Of a stretch of 48,200 nt of DNA, positions 6,746-15,692 are shown in pieces. The notes under the pieces are model-generated. The model saw only the letters and a list, made by a program, of their open reading frames with translations, was not told the origin of the DNA and ran no database searches. Numbering within the stretch: position 1 is the first letter of the stretch; the number at the start of each line of letters is the position of its first letter. This DNA is from Bacteroidota bacterium. Its GTDB lineage: Bacteria > Bacteroidota > Bacteroidia > Bacteroidales > Lentimicrobiaceae. The stretch spans positions 1 to 48,200 of the forward strand of contig WSXU01000027.1 in the NCBI GenBank assembly GCA_009773455.1. Direction: 5' to 3'. Made by a program: the position numbers and the translations under genes.

Positions 6746-7681
6746 ATGTCAGTAAACTGGAATCAGATTTATGCTGACCACGGTGAGCCTCTGTGGTACA
6801 GGGTTGACACAAAGGAAGGTATACGCTATCTTCTGATGGTTGATATGGAGGGTACCCTTGTATCCATGCCCTATTTCTCCTGGGCTTTGCTTTGCAGGGA
6901 AACCCCGGGTAATATCGCCACGAACATTTCATTCACACTGAGGGATGGGCATTTACAATGCAGTGATGATAAAGTGAAATGGAATGTCAGGATGTTGCGG
7001 CAGGTGTCAGATCATGTTGAAAGCCATAAAGTGGTTTCCTGGCTTCCGCTGAAAGAGAATGCCGCTTTGCAGATGGATTCCCTGCCTTCAAATGTGAGGC
7101 GTAAGATACGCAAGGCCGGAAAAAACGGCATCGGGATCAGGGTTGGAGGTGTGGAATTATCGGATGAGTTTTACCGGGTATATTCAAAAAATATGCACAA
7201 ACTCGGCGCCCCGGCGATGTCAGCCGCTTTTTATAAACGGGTTGCCGAAGCTTTCGGCAATGAAGGGAAGTTTGTTATTGCCACTTACAATGGCCGTAAC
7301 ATAGGGGCAGCTCTCTGGCTTCAGCACGGCGACAAGGCGGAAGCCTGCTGGTTTGCAACCCTCGAAGATTATAATTCACTCTATACCTCTTATTTGCTCT
7401 GGTGGGAGTGCATCAGGCTTTCATGCAGCGCCGGCTGCCATGTATTTTCATTCGGACGGAGTTCTGAGGGTAGCGGAACCCATCAGTATAAAAGCCAGTG
7501 GGGCACCCGCAACATCAGGCTGTACTGGAATTATTCGCACCTTCCAGGCAATGATGGTTTGAATTTGGGTGTGATTCGGATTAAATTTCCGGGGCGTGAT
7601 TTCCTTTCCGGGATCTGGAAAAATTTACCGGGATTTATAACAGCATGGCTCGGCCCAAAGGTGGCTGGAAAATTTTATTGA
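6746..7681 (+). CDS. FemAB/GNAT-like acyltransferase, exosortase-locus type
   Basis: A 311-residue protein with a duplicated GNAT-like (FemAB) architecture. The segment 'NVRRKIRKAGKNGIGIRVGG' (about 110-130) and 'YSKNMHKLGAPAMSAAFYKRV' (around 147-168), followed by 'VIATYNGRNIGAALWLQHGDKAEACWFA' split over the acyl-CoA fold and the closing 'FSFGRSS.GSGTHQYKSQWGT', are typical of the FemAB-like proteins that accompany exosortase/PEP-CTERM loci. Such enzymes are thought to acylate or aminoacylate a glycan or peptide, but the substrate is unknown. The exosortase gene is next downstream. Family call good; role inferred from context. Confidence 0.82.
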   Translation: MSVNWNQIYADHGEPLWYRVDTKEGIRYLLMVDMEGTLVSMPYFSWALLCRETPGNIATNISFTLRDGHLQCSDDKVKWNVRMLRQVSDHVESHKVVSWLPLKENAALQMDSLPSNVRRKIRKAGKNGIGIRVGGVELSDEFYRVYSKNMHKLGAPAMSAAFYKRVAEAFGNEGKFVIATYNGRNIGAALWLQHGDKAEACWFATLEDYNSLYTSYLLWWECIRLSCSAGCHVFSFGRSSEGSGTHQYKSQWGTRNIRLYWNYSHLPGNDGLNLGVIRIKFPGRDFLSGIWKNLPGFITAWLGPKVAGKFY

Positions 7682-7906
7682 ACTTTACATGAATGCTTTT
7701 TTGATGAACATAGCATTTCTCTGAATGTGTTCAGCAATTTACAGGTATTTGCTGATATTACTTTAAGTTACAGGTGCTGTTGAATTACAGAATAATCTAG
7801 AGGTAAAAGAATAATAATCAAGAATATAATGATAAATTGTGTTCGAAGTTAACTGCCTGAAACCGGAAATCAAACTTCCGATATATAATCATCCGGTTTT
7901 AATATT

Positions 7907-7943
7907 AATTTTTTTTTCAGACACAAAAAACTTTTTATATTTA
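7907..7943 (+). promoter_or_regulatory. Possible Bacteroidetes-type promoter before exosortase
   Basis: TATATTTA at 7936-7943 matches the -7 box TAnnTTTG at seven of eight positions, with a T-run about 19 bp upstream in place of TTTG. It lies 9 bp before the ATG at 7953 and downstream of the alternative GTG at 7839, which favours the later start. The match is weak. Confidence 0.35.
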
Positions 7944-7952
7944 CCCAAACTT

Positions 7953-8537
7953 ATGACCATGATCAGGACCTACTACCGAAAAGCTGAAGGGTTTATCATA
8001 AAGCATAGACTGCAGGCGCTGGTTGATGTTGCTTTGTTCGCTATTATTACAATTGGTTTTCATGAATTATGGTGGAGCTTTTCAGAATGGATTAAATCTT
8101 TCAATATGATCTCTGGTTCTGCAGATTGGCTTGCTGATCAGGTTTACGCTTCGGCTTTGTGGATCAACCAGAATGTCCTGAGATTATCCATTATTACGAG
8201 CGAACCCAATACCATGTGGTTCTCAAACAATGGCTATGTCGGGGTCAATGAAAGTTGTTCCGGCCTTAAACAGTTCTATCAGATAGCGGTGTTGTTCATA
8301 CTTTTCCCCGGACCATGGAAGCATAAGCTGTGGTATATTCCTTTCGGATTTATTGTAATGTACATAACCAATGTTTTAAGAATTGTAATTTTATCGCTGG
8401 TCGTCCTCTGGAAACCCCAGTACTGGGATTTTACCCACGACTGGATTCTCCGGCCCTTCTTTTATGTGGTGATTTTTATCCTCTGGGTAATCTGGGTTGA
8501 GAAATTCCGGAGAGCAAAGAAAGTAAGGAAGGCCTGA
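7953..8537 (+). CDS. Exosortase/archaeosortase-family transpeptidase
   Basis: From the ATG at 7953 this is a 194-residue multi-pass membrane protein with the three exosortase landmarks: Cys102 in 'NESCSGLKQ', Arg143 in 'NVLRIVIL' and His162 in 'FTHDW'. Family members cleave C-terminal sorting signals such as PEP-CTERM and couple the protein to a membrane or glycan. The frame stays open to a GTG at 7839, but the extra 38 residues look unlike the family and precede a possible promoter, so 7953 is preferred. It sits between a FemAB-like gene and an XrtA-locus-type deacetylase, the usual companions. No protein with a recognisable PEP-CTERM-like tail is encoded in this window, so substrates must be elsewhere. 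The subfamily was not assigned. Confidence 0.88.
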   Translation: MTMIRTYYRKAEGFIIKHRLQALVDVALFAIITIGFHELWWSFSEWIKSFNMISGSADWLADQVYASALWINQNVLRLSIITSEPNTMWFSNNGYVGVNESCSGLKQFYQIAVLFILFPGPWKHKLWYIPFGFIVMYITNVLRIVILSLVVLWKPQYWDFTHDWILRPFFYVVIFILWVIWVEKFRRAKKVRKA

Positions 8538-8865
8538 GCTCAGTTTTAAACAGTATTACCCCCATCATGCAATTTACATCTGTCTGAATATTGATTGATG
8601 TAATTGCCTTTGATATCATCGGAATGAGATGATGGACGGCCAAATCCGGCAGGCAGGATCAGGGTGTGACAATTTGATTTTTCGTTTTATTCGTTCCGGG
8701 GTAGTTCTAAGATGACTTTTTTGCAATTAAGATATTACTGTATAATGATTCAGTCACCAGAAGTGAAGCCGATCAGCTTCAACAGGTCCTGGCACTAAAA
8801 ATATCCATATTACATTTTGGTTTGCTAATGGCAAACCGCAACCACTGATCAAACCAACTCCCCAC
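8538..8865. other. Gap without a gene
   Basis: About 330 bp between the exosortase and deacetylase genes. No reading frame, strong hairpin or tandem repeat was seen. TACATTTTG near 8810 resembles a -7 box with one extra base, which might drive the deacetylase gene. Confidence 0.5.
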
Positions 8866-9714
8866 TTGAACATACTGACTTTCGACATAGAAGAATGGTT
8901 TCACCTGCTGGAGTTGCCGGCGACCAGCAAGCCGGAACTCTGGGGTAACTTTGAACACCGCCTGGAAGCCAACACCGACAGGTTGCTGATGCTGATGGAT
9001 GAGATGGGGGTGAAGGCAACCTGTTTTGTATTGGGCTGGGTGGCACAGGAATTTCCCCAGGTTGTGAAGAAACTGGCCGATGCCGGCCATGAACTGGGAA
9101 TTCACTCTTACGATCATTCCCTTGTTTTTATGCAGGCCCGACGCGCTTTTGCTGAGGACATCCGTAAATCGTGCGACCTGGTAAGCAGCATCTCGGGAAA
9201 GCCTGTCACCATGTTCAGGGCACCCGGATTCTCCATTGTTGAAAGTACCCTCTGGGCATTTGAAGAGCTGGTGGAGCAGGGCATCACAGCCGATTCATCG
9301 GTATTCCCGGCCAGCAGGGCACACGGTGGTTTCCCTTCCTTCCCGACCGATCAGCCCTGTATCATTGATGTCAGGGGTGTCAGACTGTACGAATTTCCAC
9401 TCAATACCAGTAAGTATCTGGGCACCAGAATGATCTTCTCAGGAGGCGGTTATTTCAGGCTGATGCCTTATCAGGTAATCAGAAACCTGAGCATCGGAAG
9501 TAAATATATCATGACCTACTTTCATCCCCGTGATTTTGATCCGGGTCAGAAGGTGCTTCCCGGAATGTCGCCTTACAGGATTTTCAAATCCTATTATGGA
9601 CTTGGCGGAAGTTATAACAAGCTCAAACATTGGCTCGATGAGTTTGAATTTATTGATATGAGTACGGCAATAAAAAGGATCAACTGGGATGAGGCCATTG
9701 TAATCAGGATTTAA
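8866..9714 (+). CDS. Polysaccharide deacetylase, XrtA/PEP-CTERM-locus type
   Basis: A 282-residue NodB-fold deacetylase. It opens with 'NILTFDIEEWFHLLE', the typical beginning of the exosortase-associated subfamily (first Asp of the metal site at residue 7). 'GVKATCFVLGW' and 'GHELGIHSYDHSL' follow, supplying the metal-binding His80 and His84, then 'MFRAPGFSI' and the C-terminal 'YFHPRDFDPGQ' of the DUF3473-like extension. It probably removes acetyl groups from a hexosamine polymer in the periplasm, although no signal peptide is visible. The start is a TTG at 8866; no in-frame ATG exists just upstream, and this start matches the family N-terminus. Confidence 0.88.
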   Translation: MNILTFDIEEWFHLLELPATSKPELWGNFEHRLEANTDRLLMLMDEMGVKATCFVLGWVAQEFPQVVKKLADAGHELGIHSYDHSLVFMQARRAFAEDIRKSCDLVSSISGKPVTMFRAPGFSIVESTLWAFEELVEQGITADSSVFPASRAHGGFPSFPTDQPCIIDVRGVRLYEFPLNTSKYLGTRMIFSGGGYFRLMPYQVIRNLSIGSKYIMTYFHPRDFDPGQKVLPGMSPYRIFKSYYGLGGSYNKLKHWLDEFEFIDMSTAIKRINWDEAIVIRI

Positions 9715-9772
9715 GTCAGGCAACTGCAACCCTGAATTTTTTTTTCACTGATACAAAAAGACGATAGATAAG

Positions 9773-10684
9773 ATGGAAACGTTTCTTATTTCCAGTGACT
9801 GGGCGCTAAAGCTCACATTGGATTTTCTGATGGCCATAGGATTGGCTTTTATTATCGTTCCTTCAATAAGGGCGGTTTCCAGGCGATGGTCACTGTATGA
9901 TTTCGATGTAAGCCAGGAAGTCACCCTCAGCCATATTCCCCGTCATGGAGGCATTGCTCTGGTCGTAGGATTTGGTATCACCATTGCTGTCTTTTCGGCA
10001 GAAAATACAATGCCTGGTGTTAAGTTTGTGCTGGCTGCACTTCTTCTTTTACTGGCAGCCGGTTTGCAGGACGACCTGCTTCACTTGTCCTGGTTTTTAA
10101 GAATTATGGTCGTGGTTGGTTCCGCAGCCATCATCACCGATGTGGCCGGCATGCCGTTATTTCGGACTGGTCTGGGTGTTGTTTTTGATTATCCGTTGTT
10201 TGATTTACTCGTTACCTATGGAATCTACATAAGTTGTGTGGTTTTAATGATTGCTTCATCTAGGATCCCAGGCATGGTATCCTTAGTATTAATTATTGTT
10301 TCTTTTGCTTTGACAGATATTTTTCTGAAATCTGGTTTTCCTGAACTATCAATCCTTCCGGTTTCCCTCGCCGGCGCTTCGGTTACACTCTTTATTTCTG
10401 CAATTGGTAACTATGTTTATGAAGGAAGGGCTACTGCTCTTGCCGGTGGATTCATGCTGGCGATGCTTTTAATTTATTCTAATAATATAAATCCGGAATT
10501 AATTATTGGGATTCCACCAGTAGTTGTCATTTTTCTTACATTAATTCTTATTCCTTTTCTGATTATAGTCAGACGATTGAAGTGGGAGAACAACATATTT
10601 CTCGTTTTCGGAAAACAACGGAAGCTTATTCATTTTCAATTAATATTTCTGATTATAATACTATTTACACTGATTTTGTTCTAG
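9773..10684 (+). CDS. Degenerate WecA/MraY-like membrane protein
   Basis: A 303-residue protein with about ten hydrophobic helices that follows the layout of the glycosyltransferase 4 (WecA/TagO) family. It keeps 'SHIPRHGGIALVVGFG' (53-68) and 'GLQDDLLHLS' (97-106), equivalent to the family's 'PRxGGxA' and 'GxxDDxxxLS'. Where the family has NAFNLIDGIDGLA it has 'MIASSRIPGMVS' (159-170), and where the family has FMGDTGS it has 'YEGRATA' (216-222). The HxHH loop is absent. It therefore lacks key Mg2+ and undecaprenyl-phosphate binding residues and is unlikely to be a normal phosphoglycosyl transferase. The frame is intact, so it may have a new role, perhaps as a lipid-carrier-binding partner. 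A canonical homolog is at 12760-13884. Confidence 0.7.
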   Translation: METFLISSDWALKLTLDFLMAIGLAFIIVPSIRAVSRRWSLYDFDVSQEVTLSHIPRHGGIALVVGFGITIAVFSAENTMPGVKFVLAALLLLLAAGLQDDLLHLSWFLRIMVVVGSAAIITDVAGMPLFRTGLGVVFDYPLFDLLVTYGIYISCVVLMIASSRIPGMVSLVLIIVSFALTDIFLKSGFPELSILPVSLAGASVTLFISAIGNYVYEGRATALAGGFMLAMLLIYSNNINPELIIGIPPVVVIFLTLILIPFLIIVRRLKWENNIFLVFGKQRKLIHFQLIFLIIILFTLILF

Positions 10685-10760
10685 TTTCATAGATCACAGT
10701 CCATTTGTAAACTGATTCCCGTCTAAAAATTTCAGCAGTTGAATATCATTTTCCGTGTCA

Positions 10761-12431
10761 ATGAAACCTAAATTAAAAGTTGGCATCCTGGTCGATTCGT
10801 ACTTTGTCCCATATTGGGAATATACAATCCTTGAGAATATTCAGAATTCTCATTATGCAGAAATCAGCCTGATAGTATACAATGCAATTGACAGAAAGTC
10901 ATTAAAGTACAGATTGAATCGGATCTGGAGAAACAGAAAGAGATTGATATTTGTATTGTACAAAAAGCTTGATGATTATTTTTTTAAGCCATATTGTAAT
11001 CCGGATGCTTTTACAAAAAGGGATATCCGACCCCTTTTGCTTAAATCAGACATCCTGAATATAATCCCTGTTCAGACAAAATTTTGTGATTATTTTGATG
11101 AAACCACATTAAAAAAAATTCAGAGTTATTCGATTGATGTATTTCTGAGAATGGGATTCCGTATCATTAGGGGAGAGGCTTTAAATTCAGCCAGGTATGG
11201 GATTTGGTCTTATCAGCATTCTGATAGTTCCGTTGCAAGAGGACGTCCTGCCGGATATTGGGAGGTTTTTAAAAATATTCCGGTAACAGGCTCAGTGTTG
11301 CAGATACTAGCCGATGGATTGGATGATGGTCAGATTCTATATCGTTCATTTGCATCCACATACAAAGTTTCTCCGAGAATAAGCCGAAATCATTATTTTT
11401 TAAAATCCTCATACTTTGTTAGCAAAAAACTGAAAGAGCTATATGATACCGGTGGGGAGGCTTTTTTCTCTAGGGTAAAAAGAGAGAATATAGCACCAAA
11501 ATTTTTTTCCGGAAAGCTTTCCAAATCGCCCGGCAATCTGATAAGCATTTATTATGCGACACGCCAGTTTTATAGAGCGGTCAGATATTTATATCTGATA
11601 TCATTTACACGGGAGCAGTGGTTTATAAAGTATTCTTTCTCTGTGGATAAGGTATCAACCTCGCTTCGGAAATTCAGGTCGCTAACTCCACCAAGGGATC
11701 GATTTTGGGCTGATCCTCACCTTCAATACAGGGATGGAACCTACTTTATTTTTATTGAAGAGTATATTTACTCAAAGGGATCGGGCCATATTTCTGTGAT
11801 AGAAATGGATGAAAGGGGGAGTTACAGTAAGCCGGTTCAGGTCTTATCACGTCCGTACCATTTGTCCTTTCCCTTTGTTTTTAATCACGAAGGAGTTTAT
11901 TATATGATTCCGGAGTCGCATCACAACCGTACCATTGAGCTGTATCGGAGTACTTCATTTCCTCATGAATGGGAATTTGTAATGAACCTGATGGAGAATG
12001 TTTATGCCATTGATACAACCCTCCTGTTCTATAACAATAAGTGGTGGATGTTTACCACCATCATTGAGGATATTCATTTCAAAGCCTGGGATGAGCTTTT
12101 TATTTTTCATTCAGAGGAGCTTTTCAGCCGCGTTTGGTGGCCCCACAGTGCAAATCCGGTAGTTTCGGATGTTTCCAGGGCAAGGCAGGCCGGCAGGATT
12201 TTTAATTATGACGGGGTTATTTACCGGCCTTCACAGAATTGTTCGGGACGATATGGCTTTGGACTGAAATTAAGCAGGATTGAGGTGTTAAATGAAGCTG
12301 AATACAGGGAATCAGAAGTTACATCCATTGAACCAAAATGGGATAATAAAGTCAAAGGGATTCATTCCTTCGCATTTGAGAAGGATCTTACAGTCGTGGA
12401 TTCTCTGAAAAGAATAAAAAAGATGCCTTGA
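10761..12431 (+). CDS. Formyltransferase-like domain fused to glycan-associated beta-propeller (GIPC-transferase N-terminal-like)
   Basis: A 556-residue cytosolic protein from the ATG at 10761 (a GTG lies two codons earlier). Residues around 70-220 resemble methionyl-tRNA/sugar formyltransferases: 'DVFLRMGFRIIRGEAL', 'GIWSYQHSDSSVARGRPAGY' and 'LADGLDDGQIL' correspond to the family's NxHxSLLPxxRG and DxGxIL motifs. The catalytic Asn of NxH is replaced by Tyr, while the His and the Asp of DDG remain. Residues from about 290 on, with 'FWADPHLQYRDGTYFIFIEE', 'HLSFPFVFNHEGVYYMIPES' and 'AIDTTLLFYNNKWWMFTT', look like the five-bladed propeller found at the N-terminus of plant glucosamine inositolphosphorylceramide transferases. 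It probably modifies or recognises a sugar nucleotide in polysaccharide synthesis. Exact reaction unknown. Confidence 0.72.
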   Translation: MKPKLKVGILVDSYFVPYWEYTILENIQNSHYAEISLIVYNAIDRKSLKYRLNRIWRNRKRLIFVLYKKLDDYFFKPYCNPDAFTKRDIRPLLLKSDILNIIPVQTKFCDYFDETTLKKIQSYSIDVFLRMGFRIIRGEALNSARYGIWSYQHSDSSVARGRPAGYWEVFKNIPVTGSVLQILADGLDDGQILYRSFASTYKVSPRISRNHYFLKSSYFVSKKLKELYDTGGEAFFSRVKRENIAPKFFSGKLSKSPGNLISIYYATRQFYRAVRYLYLISFTREQWFIKYSFSVDKVSTSLRKFRSLTPPRDRFWADPHLQYRDGTYFIFIEEYIYSKGSGHISVIEMDERGSYSKPVQVLSRPYHLSFPFVFNHEGVYYMIPESHHNRTIELYRSTSFPHEWEFVMNLMENVYAIDTTLLFYNNKWWMFTTIIEDIHFKAWDELFIFHSEELFSRVWWPHSANPVVSDVSRARQAGRIFNYDGVIYRPSQNCSGRYGFGLKLSRIEVLNEAEYRESEVTSIEPKWDNKVKGIHSFAFEKDLTVVDSLKRIKKMP

Positions 12432-12759
12432 TAAATGAAGGTTTGTAAAACCAATAATACTGTATAGTTTTCAATGTATTTATCTTTAAGTGGTTTGATA
12501 ATGATATGTGTTGTTTTATACTATTATTTTCTGCTTAGATTAGTAATCCGATGAGATTAAGAGCCCGGATAACTTATATATTTAGTAAAGTTCATATATT
12601 TGTAAACGGGAACAATTCAAATTCTTTTACTCGCAGGTTACTTTTCAAGGCTATCAGAAATCAATTTCCTGATTTTAATCTATTTTGAATATTCGCATCA
12701 TATTACTTATTACTTCGTCAAACGGAAACCAACAGATTATTTGTTTTAATTAATTTGCT
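12432..12759. other. AT-rich gap with one possible -7 promoter box
   Basis: About 330 AT-rich bases without a gene. TATATTTG at 12595-12602 is an exact TAnnTTTG box but has no good TTTG at the usual distance, and it would give a leader of about 150 nt before the WecA-like gene. UpxY-type antiterminators act on such leaders, so the stretch may be regulatory. Nothing else stands out. Confidence 0.35.
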
Positions 12760-13884
12760 ATGCCGACATTAATCACGGATATATTGAATTCAGACTGGAG
12801 ATTGTTGCTTACATTTTTTACATCTCTCCTGATAGCCTGGTATTCCATTCCTGTCATTGTTAATGCTGCCCGTACCAAGAATCTTTTTGATGAGCCCAAC
12901 CACCGGACTTCACATAATGGCAGTGTCCCGACGCTTGGGGGCATCGCTATTTTCGCCGGTTTCTCTATTCCGGTGATGCTGTTCACCCATACCAATGATT
13001 TTCTGATCAGGCCTTACCTGATGGCTGGCGCCATGATCATTTTCTTTATCGGGGTGAAAGACGACGTTCTTGATCTATCCCCCTGGAAAAAATTATATGG
13101 GCAGCTGATGGCTGCGCTGATCATTATCATGTTCGGTGACCTGCGGTTTACCAACATGCATGGGTTCATGAATGTATTTGAACTGAATTATTATGTCAGC
13201 GTGGTTCTGACGCTGTTCGCAATCATTGTAATTATAAATGCCTTTAACCTCATCGATGGCATTGATGGCCTGGCAGCAGGCATGGCCATTGTTGCCTCTG
13301 TTTTCTTTGGCCTTTGGTTTTATGAAGTCGGACAGATGGAGCTGGCGCTGATGGCCTGCAGCCTTGTGGGCACCCTGATCGCATTCATGCGATATAACTT
13401 CTTTTTTTCCGAGTATAAGATCTTTATGGGTGATACAGGTTCACTCCTGCTGGGCTTTATTGTTGCAACCTTTACCATACAGTTTAATGAACTAAATATT
13501 ACCAATAACGCTACTTTTCTGATCGACGCTGCCCCCGCTGTTTCGTTCTCCATTCTTTTTGTTCCCCTCTTCGATCTGATCCGTGTTTTTACCTTCAGAA
13601 TTTACCGCAGACGTTCACCCTTTAAACCCGATCGCCGTCACATGCATCATCTGTTGCTGGACCTGGGCTTCAGTCACTCAAAGGCAACCTTTACCCTGAT
13701 GACCGTGAATATTTTTGTGGTGGAGATTGCCTGGTATTTCCAATACCTGGGAACCATGAAAGTGATGGCGATGTTGTTGTTTATAGGAACAGTGCTTACG
13801 GCAATTCCGTATTTGATACTTATGAAGCGAAAACGGTTACATCAGGCAGGTACTGCCGGCCGGATAGAATCATTAAAACCATGA
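12760..13884 (+). CDS. WecA/TagO-like undecaprenyl-phosphate GlcNAc-1-phosphate transferase
   Basis: A 374-residue polytopic enzyme with all glycosyltransferase-4 motifs: 'TLGGIAIFAGF' (58-68), 'GVKDDVLDLSP' (98-108) with the DD pair, 'NAFNLIDGIDGLAAG' (160-174), 'FMGDTGSLLLGF' (around 223-234) and 'PDRRHMHHLLLDLG' (around 290). It moves GlcNAc-1-phosphate (or a related HexNAc-1-phosphate) from UDP to undecaprenyl phosphate at the inner face of the membrane, starting O-antigen, capsule or exopolysaccharide units. Its last four bases (ATGA) overlap the start of the outer-membrane barrel gene, so the two are translationally coupled. Confidence 0.93.
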   Translation: MPTLITDILNSDWRLLLTFFTSLLIAWYSIPVIVNAARTKNLFDEPNHRTSHNGSVPTLGGIAIFAGFSIPVMLFTHTNDFLIRPYLMAGAMIIFFIGVKDDVLDLSPWKKLYGQLMAALIIIMFGDLRFTNMHGFMNVFELNYYVSVVLTLFAIIVIINAFNLIDGIDGLAAGMAIVASVFFGLWFYEVGQMELALMACSLVGTLIAFMRYNFFFSEYKIFMGDTGSLLLGFIVATFTIQFNELNITNNATFLIDAAPAVSFSILFVPLFDLIRVFTFRIYRRRSPFKPDRRHMHHLLLDLGFSHSKATFTLMTVNIFVVEIAWYFQYLGTMKVMAMLLFIGTVLTAIPYLILMKRKRLHQAGTAGRIESLKP

Positions 13885-15491
13885 CCACGATGATTTATAC
13901 GAAAAACTGGCAGTATTATACTGCCATTTTTATTTTCTGCCTTTCTGTAAGCCCATCTGCTGCACAGCAGGTGAGCCAGCCTTTACAGCAGGATTTCAGG
14001 ATTTCCCTGGAGCAGCATTACCTTTCTACAGGTAAGTCGTGGCATCCGGTTTGGCCGATGATGCTGAGCGCGGATGAAGATACAATTCAATACCGGGATC
14101 TCAGACCCTTCAGGGGAAAGTTTGCAAAGACCCGGGTAGGACGCAAACTGTTTACCGAATCACTGATCAGGGTCAATCAGCCGGATTTCAGACTGATAAT
14201 TGATCCTTTGGTAAATTTTGAAGCCGGCCGGCAGACCGATGCCGCCAGGAATACCTGGGTAAACACCCGTGGTGTCAGGGCTGATGGAAGCATAGGCCGC
14301 GATTTCTCCTTCCATACGGCTTTTTATGAAAGCCAGGCAGTATTTTCAACATGGACTGATAGTGCTGCCAGAGTGCTGCGACTGGTGCCGGGTCAGGCTA
14401 TGTATAAAGGCTTTAAGGGAACAGGTTTTGATTACGCCTTTTCCGAAGGTCATATTAATTATACTCCCTCCAAATATTTCACCTTCAGGCTGGGTCACGG
14501 TCGTAATTTCTTTGGCGATGGTTACCGTTCGCTGCTTTTATCGGATGTGGCATTCAACTACCCGTATTTGCTTATTACAACAAAAGTCTGGAAACTGCAG
14601 TATGTCAACCTGTATGCCCAGATGATGGACCTTAATGTGCCGAAAGCAGCCTGGGATCCGTGGCATAAGAAATACACCACAATGCACTATCTGACCATGA
14701 ACGTGACCCCATGGCTAAACCTGGGTATTTTTGAAGCCATCGTCTGGAACTCGGGCGATTCAACCGGCAATCGTGGATTCGACATTAATTACCTGAACCC
14801 GGTGATTTTCTACAGGCCGGTGGAGTTTTCCATGGGATCGCCCGACAATGCCCTGCTTGGAGGGAGTTTAAGAATAACACTCAGGAAAAAGGCATTATTG
14901 TACGCACAGTTGATGCTCGACGAATTTAAACTTGACCATGTGCTCAAGGGTGACGGCTGGTGGGCCAACAAACACGGATTCCAGGTAGGAATCAAGGTAT
15001 TTGACCCTTTCAATGTGAAGAATCTGTTTCTCCAGGCCGAGTATAACCATGTCAGGCCATATACCTATGCCCACAATGAGTCCGTGCAGAATTACGGACA
15101 TTACAACCAGCCGCTGGCCCATCCTCTTGGGGCTAATTTCCGCGAAGCCGACGTTATTGTTTCATACAGGGTAAACCGATGGCTTCTCAATTATAAAATG
15201 GTCTACAGTGTCCATGGCGTTGATACGGCAGGACTCAACTTCGGCGGAGATATTTATAAGCCTTACCTCACCTATGTTACCGAATTTGGCAACAAAATAG
15301 GACAGGGGCTGAAATCGACACTGATGGTAAATGACCTCAGGATTGGCTGGCTGGTGAACCCGGCAACCAACCTGCAACTGAATGCCGGCATTACGCTGAG
15401 AAGCGAAATTTCAGGCGACCGTGATTACTCAGGCGTGCTTCTCTGGTTTGGCCTCCGCTCCTCTCTCTTTAACCTCTGTTATGACTGGTAA
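13881..15491 (+). CDS. Outer-membrane beta-barrel protein, RemB/Wzi-like
   Basis: A 536-residue secreted protein with a signal peptide (basic start, hydrophobic 'YYTAIFIFCLSVS', cleavage near 'SAAQQ'). The body is rich in alternating aromatic strands. Family-like segments are 'PGQAMYKGFKGTGFDYAFSE', 'YTPSKYFTFRLGHGRNFFGD', 'GYRSLLLSDVAFNYPYLLIT' and 'LNPVIFYRPVEFSMGSPDNA', matching the RemB gliding-motility/capsule-assembly (Wzi-like) barrels of Bacteroidetes. It probably holds or exports polysaccharide at the outer membrane. It starts in the ATGA overlap with the WecA-like gene. This coupling ties initiation of a glycan to its surface handling. Family call good, role inferred. Confidence 0.82.
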   Translation: MTTMIYTKNWQYYTAIFIFCLSVSPSAAQQVSQPLQQDFRISLEQHYLSTGKSWHPVWPMMLSADEDTIQYRDLRPFRGKFAKTRVGRKLFTESLIRVNQPDFRLIIDPLVNFEAGRQTDAARNTWVNTRGVRADGSIGRDFSFHTAFYESQAVFSTWTDSAARVLRLVPGQAMYKGFKGTGFDYAFSEGHINYTPSKYFTFRLGHGRNFFGDGYRSLLLSDVAFNYPYLLITTKVWKLQYVNLYAQMMDLNVPKAAWDPWHKKYTTMHYLTMNVTPWLNLGIFEAIVWNSGDSTGNRGFDINYLNPVIFYRPVEFSMGSPDNALLGGSLRITLRKKALLYAQLMLDEFKLDHVLKGDGWWANKHGFQVGIKVFDPFNVKNLFLQAEYNHVRPYTYAHNESVQNYGHYNQPLAHPLGANFREADVIVSYRVNRWLLNYKMVYSVHGVDTAGLNFGGDIYKPYLTYVTEFGNKIGQGLKSTLMVNDLRIGWLVNPATNLQLNAGITLRSEISGDRDYSGVLLWFGLRSSLFNLCYDW

Positions 15492-15692
15492 GGATAGGTC
15501 TGACGACATACTTTAAAGAAAATTGTTAAAAAAACAGGATAGTTATTCCGATTTTTATCCTCATGAAACCCAACACTGTCAAAGAGTACAGATCTTCGTT
15601 ATGTGTTGATGAATTTCATTTGTCATTCAATATTTGTAAATAGGTTCAGGATATTGAAAACCTTGATACCTTTATCCGACAATTGTATAATC

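Noticed and set aside
7839-7952. GTG start for the exosortase
   Set aside because: It would add 38 non-conserved residues and lie upstream of a possible promoter; the ATG at 7953 is preferred.
15603-15692. Earlier start for the LytS-type kinase
   Set aside because: The extra 30 residues are not family-like and a possible promoter box lies inside them; the ATG at 15693 begins the usual basic-hydrophobic N-terminus.
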